Origin: an uncultured Duncaniella sp.
Lineage (GTDB): Bacteria; Bacteroidota; Bacteroidia; Bacteroidales; Muribaculaceae
Reading direction: 5' to 3'
NCBI RefSeq assembly: GCF_910577345.1
Contig: NZ_CAJTMT010000013.1
Span: 1-64,000, forward strand
Length of the DNA: 64,000 nucleotides
Below the pieces are notes generated by a model, which made no database searches, had not been told where the DNA came from, and worked only from the letters and a program-made list of their open reading frames with translations. Below, piece by piece: positions 34,732-43,256 of this stretch (position 1 is the first letter of the stretch; every line of letters begins with the position of its first letter). The position numbers were made by a program, and so were the translations under genes.

Positions 34732-35175
34732 CTACCTGCGGAAAGCGATAGGCACTATGCAATAGACCGGAACCGGACTGTCGTCAATCAACCCCGCATC
34801 CCACGCAGGCATACGGGAAATCACCCTCACAGCCTCACGGTTCAGCGACTCCTCCACCCCCTTCAGGACAGAGATATGGGAAATCGACCCATCCTCGTTC
34901 ACGACAAAACTGCAAAGGACACGCCCCTCAATCCCCTCACGGTAAGCCTTCCGAGGATACTTGCGCTCACCATTGATGAAACGGAGCATAGCCGTATCGC
35001 CACCCGGAAAACTCGGATGGACATCCACACTCTCATACTCATAGACCTCAATCGAGACCTGAACCTTAGGAGCATCCGACACCTTGTCGATATGCCGGGG
35101 AGGCTGCGCCCCGGCCGAAGGCACCGCCACCGCAATGAGAGGGAGGAGAATGAATCTGTGTAAATCTTTAAGCAT
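34732..35175 (-). CDS. TonB C-terminal-domain protein
   Basis: 147 residues from MLKDLHRFI; the longer frame to 35229 precedes the promoter box at 35199-35206. There is a signal peptide or anchor (about 6-23). The TonB-type fold runs from about 60 to 147: YPRKAYREGIEGRVLCSFVVNEDGSI and AVRVISRMPAWDAG, then CIVPIAF. Unlike true TonB it has no long proline-rich spacer, so it is probably one of the many single-domain TonB-like exported proteins of Bacteroidales rather than an energy transducer. It is transcribed alone. Confidence 0.88.
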   Translation of the reverse strand: MLKDLHRFILLPLIAVAVPSAGAQPPRHIDKVSDAPKVQVSIEVYEYESVDVHPSFPGGDTAMLRFINGERKYPRKAYREGIEGRVLCSFVVNEDGSISHISVLKGVEESLNREAVRVISRMPAWDAGLIDDSPVPVYCIVPIAFRR

Positions 35176-35198
35176 AAGGATAAGATAATGTGGCGAAA

Positions 35199-35206
35199 CA
35201 AAATTA
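35199..35206 (-). promoter_or_regulatory. Promoter -7 box for the TonB-domain gene
   Basis: Minus-strand TAATTTTG, exact TAnnTTTG, 24 bases before the chosen start. Confidence 0.6.
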
Positions 35207-35361
35207 ATGGATGGGAAGCGCCCACGCAACTATTTTGTGATTGATTACAATAGTTTTAGCTTTCTTGACAATTACACCCGCCCACCCCCGCAGCCCAAAA
35301 CTCACCTTAATTTATAATAATAGCCAAGCCCATCCGTTAAATATAAGAAGTAACAACCGCC

Positions 35362-36396
35362 ATGCCAACATCACCCCTCCGACACAGCGCACTCCGCCTC
35401 CTCCTGCTCACCGCAACCGCAGGAGCAGCCCTCCATATCCACGCACAGGACACCTCACCCGCCTACAGCTTCCTCAACCTCCCCTCCTCCACCCTCACCT
35501 ACGGCCTCGGAGGAATCAACATCACAGCCATCGAGGACGACATCAACAGCATCGACCAAAACCCCGGACTCCTCGGGCCCGAAATCGAAATGCAGCTCGG
35601 CGTCAACTACATGCGCTACATCGGCGAAAGCAACTTCGCAGGAGTCAAATTCGGCAAAAGCGCCGGCGAGCACGGAGCATGGGCAGCCGCAGTCCAATAC
35701 TTCGGCTACGGCACCATCAAAGGAGCCGACGTCAACGGCACCCTCACAGGCGACTTCTCCCCCAAGGACATCGTCTTCAGCGGCACATACGCCCACGACA
35801 TCACCGACCGCTGGCGCGGAGGCGCAACCCTCAAATTCATCCACTCCTCCTACGACTCCTACACCGCCATGGCCCTCGCCACCGACCTCGGCGTCAACTA
35901 CTACGACCCCGAAACAAACCTCTCCTTCTCAGCCGTCGTCGCCAACCTCGGAGGCCAAATCAAACGCTTCAACGAAAGCTACGACCGCCTCCCCGTCGAC
36001 ATCCGCCTCGGCATCTCCAAATCATTCGGCTCCCTCCCCGTCACATGGTCCGTCACCGCATGGAACCTCACCCGTTGGCACCTCCCCTTCTACGACAACG
36101 GCGACGGCACCGAAAGCTCCTCCCCCCAAATCAAAGACAAATTCGGCTCCAACCTCCTGCGCCACCTCATCTTCGCCGCAGACTTCGTCCCAAGCGAGAA
36201 ATTCCACGTCGGCATCGGCTACAACTACAAGACCCGCACCGACATGTCGACCTACAAACGCAGCTTCCTCTCCGGCTTCTCAGCCTGCGCCGGCATCAAC
36301 GTGCGCAACTTTGCCGTAGGCATCGCACTCTCCCAGCCCCACAACGGAGCCACAACAATAATGCTCAACCTATCAACCAAGCTATATGAGTTCTGA
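35362..36396 (+). CDS. porQ: Type IX secretion protein PorQ
   Basis: 344 residues, signal peptide ending near HIHAQ. Mature sequence SYSFLNLPSSTLTYGLGGINI-like start, then amphipathic strands of an outer-membrane beta-barrel (FadL-like), ending in an aromatic residue (LYEF). Porphyromonas PorQ works with PorU, PorV and PorZ in attaching cargo to the cell surface. The overlap with cmk (11 bases) and ispH behind it reproduce the conserved porQ-cmk-ispH order. There is no strong promoter box upstream; the leader 35230-35361 is AT-rich. Confidence 0.88.
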   Translation: MPTSPLRHSALRLLLLTATAGAALHIHAQDTSPAYSFLNLPSSTLTYGLGGINITAIEDDINSIDQNPGLLGPEIEMQLGVNYMRYIGESNFAGVKFGKSAGEHGAWAAAVQYFGYGTIKGADVNGTLTGDFSPKDIVFSGTYAHDITDRWRGGATLKFIHSSYDSYTAMALATDLGVNYYDPETNLSFSAVVANLGGQIKRFNESYDRLPVDIRLGISKSFGSLPVTWSVTAWNLTRWHLPFYDNGDGTESSSPQIKDKFGSNLLRHLIFAADFVPSEKFHVGIGYNYKTRTDMSTYKRSFLSGFSACAGINVRNFAVGIALSQPHNGATTIMLNLSTKLYEF

Positions 36397-37084
36397 TAAA
36401 ATAATCATAGCCATCGACGGCTACTCCTCATCAGGCAAAAGCACGATGGCACGCCGCCTCGCAAAGACAATAGGCTACCGCTACATCGACTCCGGAGCAA
36501 TGTACCGCGCAGTCACCCTCTACGCAATGCGCCACAACCTCATCAACCCCGACGGCACAGTCGACGCCCCCCGCCTCGAAACAGCCCTCCCCGACATCAG
36601 CATCGACTTCAAGGTCGACGGCGACGGCCAGCAGACCCTCCTCAACGGAGAAATTGTCGAGAACGAAATCCGCACCCTCGAAGTCTCCAACCACGTCTCA
36701 CCCGTAGCCGCAATCCCCGCCGTGCGCCACGCCCTCGTCAAGATGCAGCGCGCAATGGGCGAAACCAAAGGCATCGTCATGGACGGCCGCGACATTGGCA
36801 CCGTAGTCTTCCCCCACGCCGAAATGAAAGTCTTCTGCAACGCCACCCCCGAACGCCGCGCCGAACGCCGCTTCAAGGAACTCACCGAAAAAGGCGCCAC
36901 AGTCACCTACGAAGAGGTCCTCGCCAACGTCATGCAACGTGACCACATCGACATGACACGCGAGGAAAGCCCACTCCGCTGCGCCGACGACGCCGTCATG
37001 CTCGACAACTCCGCAATGACCATCGACGAGCAGAACGACTGGCTCCTCAACCTCTACCGGTCAATCACCGGCAAAAAGGACTGA
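36386..37084 (+). CDS. cmk: Cytidylate kinase
   Basis: 232 residues. It phosphorylates CMP and dCMP with ATP. The P-loop GYSSSGKST is at residues 12-20, followed by YIDSGAMYRAVT (substrate pocket), VMDGRDIGTVVFPHA and the lid region RRFKEL. The ATG is 11 bases inside porQ, so translation is coupled. The length matches bacterial Cmk. Confidence 0.96.
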   Translation: MSSDKIIIAIDGYSSSGKSTMARRLAKTIGYRYIDSGAMYRAVTLYAMRHNLINPDGTVDAPRLETALPDISIDFKVDGDGQQTLLNGEIVENEIRTLEVSNHVSPVAAIPAVRHALVKMQRAMGETKGIVMDGRDIGTVVFPHAEMKVFCNATPERRAERRFKELTEKGATVTYEEVLANVMQRDHIDMTREESPLRCADDAVMLDNSAMTIDEQNDWLLNLYRSITGKKD

Positions 37085-37145
37085 CCCACGGCAACCCGTC
37101 CATAGCCCAACCCCATCCCACAACCATCACCCCCACACGACAATC

Positions 37146-38030
37146 TTGGAGAACAAGACACCCATCATAGAAATCGACGCCCGCTCCGGCTTCTGCCACG
37201 GAGTCGTGACAGCCATCAGAAAGGCCGAAGAGGAACTCGAACGCAGCGAACAGCCCCTCTACTGCCTCGGCGACATCGTCCACAACAGCGACGAAGTCGA
37301 ACGCCTCGAACGCAAAGGCCTCTCCACCATCACCCACGACGACCTCCGCAAACTCTCCTCATCGAGAGTCCTGCTCCGCGCCCACGGCGAGCCCCCCTCC
37401 ACCTACGCACTGGCCAAGGAAAAGGGCATCGAAATCATCGACGCGACCTGCCCCGTGGTCCTGCGCCTCCAGCAACGCATCAAGGACACCTACGACAACT
37501 CCTCACCCCGCCCGCAGATTGTCATCTACGGAAAGGCAGGCCACGCGGAAGTCAACGGCCTCGTCGGTCAGACCAACGGCGAAGCCATAGTCGTCGAGAA
37601 CCTCGACCAGCTCTCCAAAATAGACTTCTCACGTGACATCGCCTTCTACTCCCAGACCACCATGCCCCTTCAGGGCTTCGCGGAGATGGTCGATGAAATC
37701 ACCCGTCGCCTTGACGCAGGAGTGAAATTCGAATACTTCGACACCATCTGCCGTCAGGTGGCCAACCGCGTGGACCATCTCCGGGATTTCGCCCGCCGCC
37801 ACGACGTCATCCTCTTCGTCGCAGGAGCCAAGAGCAGCAACGGCAAGGTGCTCTACAACGAATGCCGAAGCGTCAACGAGCGCTCCCACCTCGTCTCCAA
37901 TCCCACCGACTTCCGCAGCGAATGGCTCGAAGGCGCCGAAAGCATCGGCATCTGCGGTGCCACATCCACCCCCCGCTGGCTCATGGAGGATGTCCGCGAC
38001 ACGGTTGCGACAGCCGTTGAGAAAAGATAA
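37146..38030 (+). CDS. ispH: 4-hydroxy-3-methylbut-2-enyl diphosphate reductase
   Basis: 294 residues with a TTG start. The last enzyme of the MEP isoprenoid pathway makes IPP and DMAPP with an Fe-S cluster. The three cluster cysteines are present: Cys17 in SGFCHGV, Cys102 in DATCPVV and Cys202 in DTICRQVANR. RAHGEPP and the SSN motif in GAKSSNGKVL are also seen. It lies 61 bases after cmk. Some bacteria carry IspH fused to ribosomal protein S1, but here it is stand-alone. Confidence 0.96.
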   Translation: MENKTPIIEIDARSGFCHGVVTAIRKAEEELERSEQPLYCLGDIVHNSDEVERLERKGLSTITHDDLRKLSSSRVLLRAHGEPPSTYALAKEKGIEIIDATCPVVLRLQQRIKDTYDNSSPRPQIVIYGKAGHAEVNGLVGQTNGEAIVVENLDQLSKIDFSRDIAFYSQTTMPLQGFAEMVDEITRRLDAGVKFEYFDTICRQVANRVDHLRDFARRHDVILFVAGAKSSNGKVLYNECRSVNERSHLVSNPTDFRSEWLEGAESIGICGATSTPRWLMEDVRDTVATAVEKR

Positions 38031-38063
38031 AGGGAATCCCACACCTATTTATATATAGTAAGC

Positions 38064-38564
38064 ATGGATAATTTCGTTGCCATCGACGTCGAGACCGCCA
38101 ACGCAGAACCAACCTCAATCTGCGCCATTGCTGCCGTCAAGGTTGTCGACGGTTGCATCGTCGACCGTTTCTATGAACTTGTCAAACCCGAACCGGAATA
38201 CTACTTCCGTCATTTCACCCTCAACATTCACGGAATCGGACGCAAGGACACGGAAAATGCCCGCGTGTTCAGCGAAGTCTGGAGCGACATCGACAAGATG
38301 ATAGGCAAGTTGCCGCTCGTAGCCCACAACAAGGCGTTCGACGAACGCTGCATCCGCGCCGCCCACCGCGCCTACAGCATGGACTACCCCGACTATCCAT
38401 TCTTCTGCACCTTCCAGACCGCCCGCCGGAAATTCCCCCGCACCCTGCTCTCATCCTACTCCCTCCCCTACGTCTGCGAATTTCTCGGCATTCCGTTCTA
38501 TAACCACCACAACGCCCTCGCCGATGCCGAAGGGTGTGCGAAAATCGCAATGGCAATCCTATGA
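38064..38564 (+). CDS. DnaQ-like 3'-5' exonuclease
   Basis: 166 residues. DEDDh nuclease: FVAIDVETAN holds the first acidic pair, VAHNKAFDERCI the third, and HHNALADAEGCAKIA the catalytic His/Asp. It is a short single-domain protein of the type resembling DNA polymerase III epsilon. The role (repair, RNA turnover or proofreading) cannot be fixed from sequence. It starts 33 bases after ispH, and its stop overlaps the next gene's ATG (ATGA). Confidence 0.9.
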   Translation: MDNFVAIDVETANAEPTSICAIAAVKVVDGCIVDRFYELVKPEPEYYFRHFTLNIHGIGRKDTENARVFSEVWSDIDKMIGKLPLVAHNKAFDERCIRAAHRAYSMDYPDYPFFCTFQTARRKFPRTLLSSYSLPYVCEFLGIPFYNHHNALADAEGCAKIAMAIL

Positions 38565-38905
38565 TAAAATCTTTAAAGGCAATCATCCTGACCACCATCC
38601 TGCTCTCAGGTGGAATGACAGTAATGACATCGTGTGGCGGCGATAACTCTTCCCCTAAAAATAGCCGGAAGGTCTCGTCGAGAGTCGTCGATCAGAATGC
38701 CTACGGGCTTGGCGCGGAACATGCGCGTCTCCTTCTTGAAAATGTCGGCAGCGAGGACCGAGTGCAGGACGGGCTGCTCGAAGTACGCGCACGGATGAGC
38801 AACATCGAGTCGAAATTCGGCCGTCAGTCCTCGGTGGACTACGAGCGCGGTTTCACTGACTACATCAAGGAAAACTGCGATTCGCTCGCACAGATAATTT
38901 TTTAG
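38561..38905 (+). CDS. Small lipoprotein of unknown function
   Basis: 114 residues from the ATG overlapping the exonuclease stop. Signal peptide with lipobox VMTSC (Cys25), followed by GGDNSS. The mature part is helical and charged (YGLGAEHARLLLENVG, LLEVRARMSNIESKFG), with a C-terminal YERGFTDYIKENC. No known domain is recognised. It is probably anchored in the inner or outer membrane facing the periplasm, since there is no acidic export signal after the cysteine. Confidence 0.75.
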   Translation: MIKSLKAIILTTILLSGGMTVMTSCGGDNSSPKNSRKVSSRVVDQNAYGLGAEHARLLLENVGSEDRVQDGLLEVRARMSNIESKFGRQSSVDYERGFTDYIKENCDSLAQIIF

Positions 38906-38932
38906 CTTTTTCTGTTAAATTAACAATCCGTC

Positions 38933-38964
38933 TTTGGGGCTTCGTTTGGAATTTCATAAATTTG
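38933..38964 (+). promoter_or_regulatory. Full promoter for thrC
   Basis: TTTG at 38933-38936, 20-base spacer and TAAATTTG at 38957-38964, 25 bases before the ATG. Confidence 0.8.
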
Positions 38965-38988
38965 CTTGACCTATTTCTACAATAACTC

Positions 38989-40308
38989 ATGCAGTTCTAC
39001 AGCACAAACGGACAATGCCCTCCTGCTTCGCTCGAAGAAGCTGTCATGACCGGACTTGCACCCGACGGCGGACTTTACATGCCCGAACGCATTCCGGTCA
39101 TCCCCCGTGCATTCTTTAATAATATAGGTGAGATGTCGGTCTGCGAAATCGCCTACATCGTCGCGACATCCGTACTCGGCGAAATCATTGATGCAGCAGA
39201 GCTCAAGCAAATCGTATTCGACACCTTCTCTTTCGAAATTCCGTTAAGGAAAATCGACAGCGACATCTATGCCCTCGAACTTTTCCACGGTCCCACGCTT
39301 GCATTCAAGGATGTCGGCGCGCGCTTCCTCGCCCGCATCATCAGTCATTTTTCCAATCCTGCCGACAAGGAGGTCAACGTCCTCGTCGCAACTTCCGGAG
39401 ACTCCGGAGGAGCGGTTGCAGCAGGTTTCCACAAGGTCCCGGGCGTGAAGGTTTTCGTCCTCTATCCGGAGCGCGGACTGACGGCAATGCAACGCCACCA
39501 GTTCACATCGCTCGGCGACAATGTCTATCCCATTGAGGTCATGGGCACCTTTGATGACTGCCAGAGAGTGGTGAAAGAGGCCTTTGTGGATCCACATCTG
39601 AGGGAAGAGATGCACATCACCTCCGCAAATTCCATCAATGTCTGCCGTCTGCTTCCGCAGATGTTCTACTACTTCTACGGCTACAGTCAGTTACTGCGCA
39701 ACGAATCGGTCGACCGTCCATGCACGGACAAAGTGGTCATTTCCGTACCCTGCGGCAATCTCGGGAATCTGACGGCGGGACTATTGGCAATGAGAATGGG
39801 TCTTCCGGTCAGCCGTTTTGTGGTAGCCAACAACGTAAACGATCCATTTGCCCGCTATCTCTCCAACGGCAAATTCACACCGCAGACCCCGGTGCGCACA
39901 ATCGCCTGTGCAATGGACGTAGGCAATCCTTCGAACTTCTCACGCATCCTTGACATCTATGACGGCGATTATGAGCGCATCCACCGCGACATGACCGGCT
40001 ACTCCTTCTCTGACGCGGAAATCGCTGAGAGCATGAAGGAAGTGTATGACCGCAACGGCTACGTAATGGATCCGCACGGAGCAACAGCCTACCGCGCCTT
40101 GCGTCGCAATCTCTCGTCGGGAGAGAAAGGCATATTCCTCGCCACGGCCCATCCTTCGAAATTTTCAAAGACTGTCGAAAGCATAACAGGCGTGAAATTC
40201 ACCACTCCAATGTCGGCTCCGACGGAGGATGTCAGCGAGCATCACCCGACTCCCCGCATCACCCCCTCGCTCCCCGCTCTGAAAAAATTTCTGCTTTCTG
40301 CAACGTAA
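38989..40308 (+). CDS. thrC: Threonine synthase
   Basis: 439 residues. This PLP enzyme converts O-phosphohomoserine to threonine. The N-terminus MQFYSTNGQCPPASLEEAV and the PLP-lysine motif HGPTLAFKDVGARF are typical of the longer (class II-like) form. ATSGDSGGAVAAGF is the phosphate-binding loop. Homoserine-pathway genes that normally precede it (thrA, thrB) are not in the window. It is monocistronic with a strong promoter. Confidence 0.96.
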   Translation: MQFYSTNGQCPPASLEEAVMTGLAPDGGLYMPERIPVIPRAFFNNIGEMSVCEIAYIVATSVLGEIIDAAELKQIVFDTFSFEIPLRKIDSDIYALELFHGPTLAFKDVGARFLARIISHFSNPADKEVNVLVATSGDSGGAVAAGFHKVPGVKVFVLYPERGLTAMQRHQFTSLGDNVYPIEVMGTFDDCQRVVKEAFVDPHLREEMHITSANSINVCRLLPQMFYYFYGYSQLLRNESVDRPCTDKVVISVPCGNLGNLTAGLLAMRMGLPVSRFVVANNVNDPFARYLSNGKFTPQTPVRTIACAMDVGNPSNFSRILDIYDGDYERIHRDMTGYSFSDAEIAESMKEVYDRNGYVMDPHGATAYRALRRNLSSGEKGIFLATAHPSKFSKTVESITGVKFTTPMSAPTEDVSEHHPTPRITPSLPALKKFLLSAT

Positions 40309-40324
40309 ATCAATACTTTTTTGT

Positions 40325-40332
40325 TAAATTTG
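40325..40332 (+). promoter_or_regulatory. Promoter -7 box for the 121-residue protein gene
   Basis: TAAATTTG, exact TAnnTTTG. The implied transcript start (about 40340) excludes the ATG at 40337 and supports the one at 40409. Confidence 0.65.
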
Positions 40333-40408
40333 CAATATGACTTGCCAAAACAGTCCTTCACAGACCGATTTGGCAACCCTACTACTAACCCTTAACCCAA
40401 GAAAAGCA

Positions 40409-40774
40409 ATGGCTTCCAACAAACGACTCCTTAAAAAAGAAATCCGCATGATATGCGGCGCACTCGCAGGCGAATGCGTAGTGGCCAAAATCACCGTTCC
40501 CGGTATTGACCGCGAGCAGCTCAACGCCATTATCTACGAGCTCGCCGACCTTCAGGAAAACGCGCTCCGCCGCATCAGCATCACCTTCCCCCAGTCGCCC
40601 AAGGCATTTGCCAACGAAGGCGAATACCGCAAGGCACGCCGTGCCTATTTCGCAGCAGCCTTCGGCAAACTGAAAGCTGAATTCAATGCCCACATCGAGG
40701 CAATCGTCAAGAAGATGAATGCAACTCTGCCTCAAGAACAGAAGGACGCAAACATCGCCGCCCTCAAAGCGTAA
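40409..40774 (+). CDS. Conserved-looking cytosolic protein of unknown function
   Basis: 121 residues from MASNKRLLKKEIRMICG. No signal peptide or membrane segment; predicted almost all helical and basic. Notable stretches: ALAGECVVAK (one cysteine), IIYELADLQENALRRISITF and a C-terminal EFNAHIEAIVKKMNATLP. The small size, basic N-terminus and helical hairpin would fit a nucleic-acid- or ribosome-associated protein, but that is only a guess. It has its own promoter and is followed after 44 bases by the acyltransferase gene. Confidence 0.75.
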   Translation: MASNKRLLKKEIRMICGALAGECVVAKITVPGIDREQLNAIIYELADLQENALRRISITFPQSPKAFANEGEYRKARRAYFAAAFGKLKAEFNAHIEAIVKKMNATLPQEQKDANIAALKA

Positions 40775-40818
40775 GATTCCCACCGCCAACAAGAACAATT
40801 CCGTAATTCCGAGTGATT

Positions 40819-41355
40819 ATGTCCATTTGCAAATCATTATTGAAGCTTTTCGGCTGGAAAGTATGCTGCACCGTACCCGATTATCCGAAATGTATAATCT
40901 GCGTGGCACCCCACACATCCAACTGGGACTTTGTACTCGGAAAACTTGCCTATTGGTCGCTCGGCCGCCAAGCCGGATTTCTCATCAAGGAAACATGGTT
41001 CTTCTTTCCGATGAACCTGCTCTTCAAAGCTTTCGGAGGAATCCCTGTCCCCCGCCGACGTGGCTCTTCCCTGACCGATGTGTTGATTGCCAAGTTCAAT
41101 GCATCGACCAAAATGTCGCTCGCAATCACCCCTGAGGGGACACGCGCAAGGGTGAGCGAGTGGCGAACAGGCTTCCTGCGCATTGCCTACGGCGCCGGTG
41201 TCCCGATAGTCCTCGGTGCGATAGATGCAGCTAACAAAACCGTGCATCTCGAACGCACCTATCATCCGACCGGAAACATCGAAGCCGATATGGCTGCAAT
41301 AAAGAAATACTACAGCGTTTTCGACGGCATCAAGCCCGAAAACTTCACTATCTGA
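40819..41355 (+). CDS. 1-acyl-glycerol-3-phosphate acyltransferase-family protein
   Basis: 178 residues from MSICKSLLKLFG (a GTG two codons upstream is possible). PlsC fold: the catalytic HxxxxD motif is present as APHTSNWDFVLG, and the phosphate-binding block as ITPEGTRARVSEWRTGF. It probably acylates a lysophospholipid or similar at the inner membrane. The short form resembles Bacteroidetes PlsC paralogues often placed beside unrelated genes, so the exact acceptor is uncertain. Downstream lies the nitrilase gene. Confidence 0.88.
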   Translation: MSICKSLLKLFGWKVCCTVPDYPKCIICVAPHTSNWDFVLGKLAYWSLGRQAGFLIKETWFFFPMNLLFKAFGGIPVPRRRGSSLTDVLIAKFNASTKMSLAITPEGTRARVSEWRTGFLRIAYGAGVPIVLGAIDAANKTVHLERTYHPTGNIEADMAAIKKYYSVFDGIKPENFTI

Positions 41356-41416
41356 AAAATCCCGTTCTGTGAGCCGTAAGGCCCCTGAATCCCTGTCACC
41401 ATCAATGAATCAAGGA

Positions 41417-42202
41417 ATGAAAATTTGTGCCATACCGTTTGACATTGCGTATGCCGATGTGGAAAACAATCTGATTTCCGCTGCCCATCAGCTCAATCAG
41501 GTCGAACCCGACACCGACATTGTCGTTCTGCCCGAACTGTTCACCACATCATTCGTTCCTGACGCGAAAACAATCGCCGAAGTTGCGGAAACCAACGACG
41601 GCCATACCGTGGACACGTTGAAACGATGGGCACAGTATTTCGGCTTCGCAATAGCAGGAAGTTTTCTTGCAAAAGGCGACAATGGCAAATATTACAACCG
41701 GGCATTTTTCGTCGAACCAATGGGCGATGTCACATTCACCGACAAGCGCCATCTCTTCCCCATCTCGTCAGAGAGCCGGACCTACACGCCCGGCAATGCA
41801 CTGCCCCCGACAATCCGCTACCGTGGATGGAATATCAAGCTCGTCGTATGCTACGACCTGCGCTTCCCGGTGTGGACACGCAACCAACCTGAAAACCTTT
41901 ATGACCTGCTCATCGTTCCCTCCAATTGGCCGGTCGCCCGCGTAAAACAATTCAAACTTCTCCTGAGCGCAAGAGCCGTCGAGAACCAGATTTACACCGT
42001 CGGATGCAACCGCACCGGCTCGGATAAATTCGGAGACTACACCACCGGGATGTCAGTCATCTTCGACAATCTTGGCGACGACATCAAGGAGACACGGCGC
42101 AACGGACACATTTACGCGCTCCTTGACCTACAGAATCTGAAAGAAGGACGTGAACGCTTCCCGGCTTATCTTTCCACCGACCGTTTCACAATCGACCTGT
42201 GA
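41417..42202 (+). CDS. Nitrilase-family amidohydrolase (omega-amidase / YafV-like)
   Basis: 261 residues from MKICAIPFDIAYADVENNL; ATG at 41405 and GTG at 41369 are alternative starts. The catalytic triad is visible: Glu in VVLPELF, Lys in FTDKRHLF and Cys in LVVCYDLRFP. The size and the sequence around SSESRTYTPG fit the omega-amidase branch, which hydrolyses 2-oxoglutaramate or 2-oxosuccinamate and repairs the by-products of transaminases. Specificity is family-based. It starts about 60 bases after the acyltransferase stop and may share its transcript. Confidence 0.9.
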   Translation: MKICAIPFDIAYADVENNLISAAHQLNQVEPDTDIVVLPELFTTSFVPDAKTIAEVAETNDGHTVDTLKRWAQYFGFAIAGSFLAKGDNGKYYNRAFFVEPMGDVTFTDKRHLFPISSESRTYTPGNALPPTIRYRGWNIKLVVCYDLRFPVWTRNQPENLYDLLIVPSNWPVARVKQFKLLLSARAVENQIYTVGCNRTGSDKFGDYTTGMSVIFDNLGDDIKETRRNGHIYALLDLQNLKEGRERFPAYLSTDRFTIDL

Positions 42203-42367
42203 CACTCCTCCAAGCATCTGCATAGTACCGACATTACCATAGGCAAGATGCCTCACCCCTCAGACTGTCACTCCCACCGACTCTACAGAATTTTTATTTT
42301 TCGACTGAAAAGCCCTATCATTTCAGCCTATCCAATCCGATGCCGCTATTTTTTTTGCAATTTTTGC

Positions 42368-42375
42368 ATAAATTT
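42368..42375 (+). promoter_or_regulatory. Possible promoter -7 box for the 51-residue ORF
   Basis: TAAATTTA differs from TAnnTTTG in the last base; it lies 87 bases before the ATG at 42463. Confidence 0.4.
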
Positions 42376-42462
42376 AGCGCATATTGACTGAACCTTTTCC
42401 CCGTATTACCGTTATTCTATTGAAGATTTATTGCATCTAACGTAAACACAACCCTAAACACA

Positions 42463-42618
42463 ATGGAAATGAAAGACAAATTTAACACAGTACACGACGA
42501 CTTTTTTGGCAACGTGGTAGGAACCATCGTCAAAACCATCAAAAAGAGCGTAGTCACCACTCCGAACACTGATTTTGTGGCCGATTGGTCAGTTCCCGCA
42601 ACCCCCAGCCATCCCTAA
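42463..42618 (+). CDS. Unrecognised 51-residue small protein
   Basis: A complete ATG-to-TAA frame of 51 codons, alone between a promoter-like box and a good terminator. The sequence has an acidic/basic N-terminal part, a central amphipathic helix-like stretch (FFGNVVGTIVKTIKKSVV) and an aromatic, proline-rich end (DWSVPATPSHP). No homologue is recognised. It could be a small membrane-associated protein or a secreted peptide. No peptide-maturation or export genes are adjacent. Being isolated and terminator-bounded argues for a real gene, but codon evidence is thin. Confidence 0.55.
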   Translation: MEMKDKFNTVHDDFFGNVVGTIVKTIKKSVVTTPNTDFVADWSVPATPSHP

Positions 42619-42732
42619 GGCCGGGTAGCCTGCATTCCGAAATTAAAAATCCTACGGACATCCGGAAACCTTGTATAACCACGGAAACCCGATAAAGTCC
42701 GAATTGAATAGCTCATTTTCCCTCTCTTGATA

Positions 42733-42770
42733 AAAATCGGGATTCCTCGACGACAAGGAATCCCGATTTT
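42733..42770. terminator. Bidirectional terminator
   Basis: Perfect 14-bp arms (42733-42746 and 42757-42770) with A- and T-rich ends, between the small ORF and the converging S4-domain gene. Confidence 0.85.
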
Positions 42771-42818
42771 GTAATTTTCATATATTCCGGAGCCTGTGAG
42801 AAAGCTTCACGCAGACTA

Positions 42819-43247
42819 CTACTCCTCATCCTCGTCCATATCGTCAAGGAAATCAAAATCCCATCCGTCGGACATCGACTCGGTAAACTGGGCGAGCTCA
42901 CGGCCTTCACGCTTAGTCGGACGGCCAAGACCTTTGCGACGGTCAATGAATCCGGAGATTTTGACGACCTCAAGCAAATCAAGCTCACTCTTTGGAGTGA
43001 TATTCTCCATGTATTCGGGGACGAGCTTTGCACCGAGACGGTTCTGCGCAAGCGCAAGCACACGAAAAGAATAAGTCACCGGCGGCTTGCGCACATTGAC
43101 CACATCTCCGACCTTGATGGTCCTCGAAGGCTTTGCAATGGCATTACCGACATAGACGCGACCTTTCTTGCACGCCTCGGTAGCAACGGTGCGCGTCTTG
43201 AACACACGCATCGCCCAAAGCCATTTGTCGATTCTTACCTCATTCAT
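42819..43247 (-). CDS. S4-domain RNA-binding protein (Hsp15-like)
   Basis: 142 residues. The S4 domain spans about residues 3-70: RIDKWLWAMRVFKTRT, ACKKGRVYVGNAIAKPS and KVGDVVNVRK. E. coli Hsp15 (HslR) binds stalled 50S subunits carrying nascent chains. The same role is inferred. The C-terminal tail is acidic (SDGWDFDFLDDMDEDEE), unlike E. coli. It is the last gene of rplY-pth-S4, 9 bases after pth. Confidence 0.9.
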   Translation of the reverse strand: MNEVRIDKWLWAMRVFKTRTVATEACKKGRVYVGNAIAKPSRTIKVGDVVNVRKPPVTYSFRVLALAQNRLGAKLVPEYMENITPKSELDLLEVVKISGFIDRRKGLGRPTKREGRELAQFTESMSDGWDFDFLDDMDEDEE

Positions 43248-43256
43248 GGATGCAAC

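Noticed and set aside
35241..36389. 382-residue ORF across porQ
   Set aside because: Reading another frame of a C-rich gene gives R/P/H-rich sequence; porQ is the real gene.
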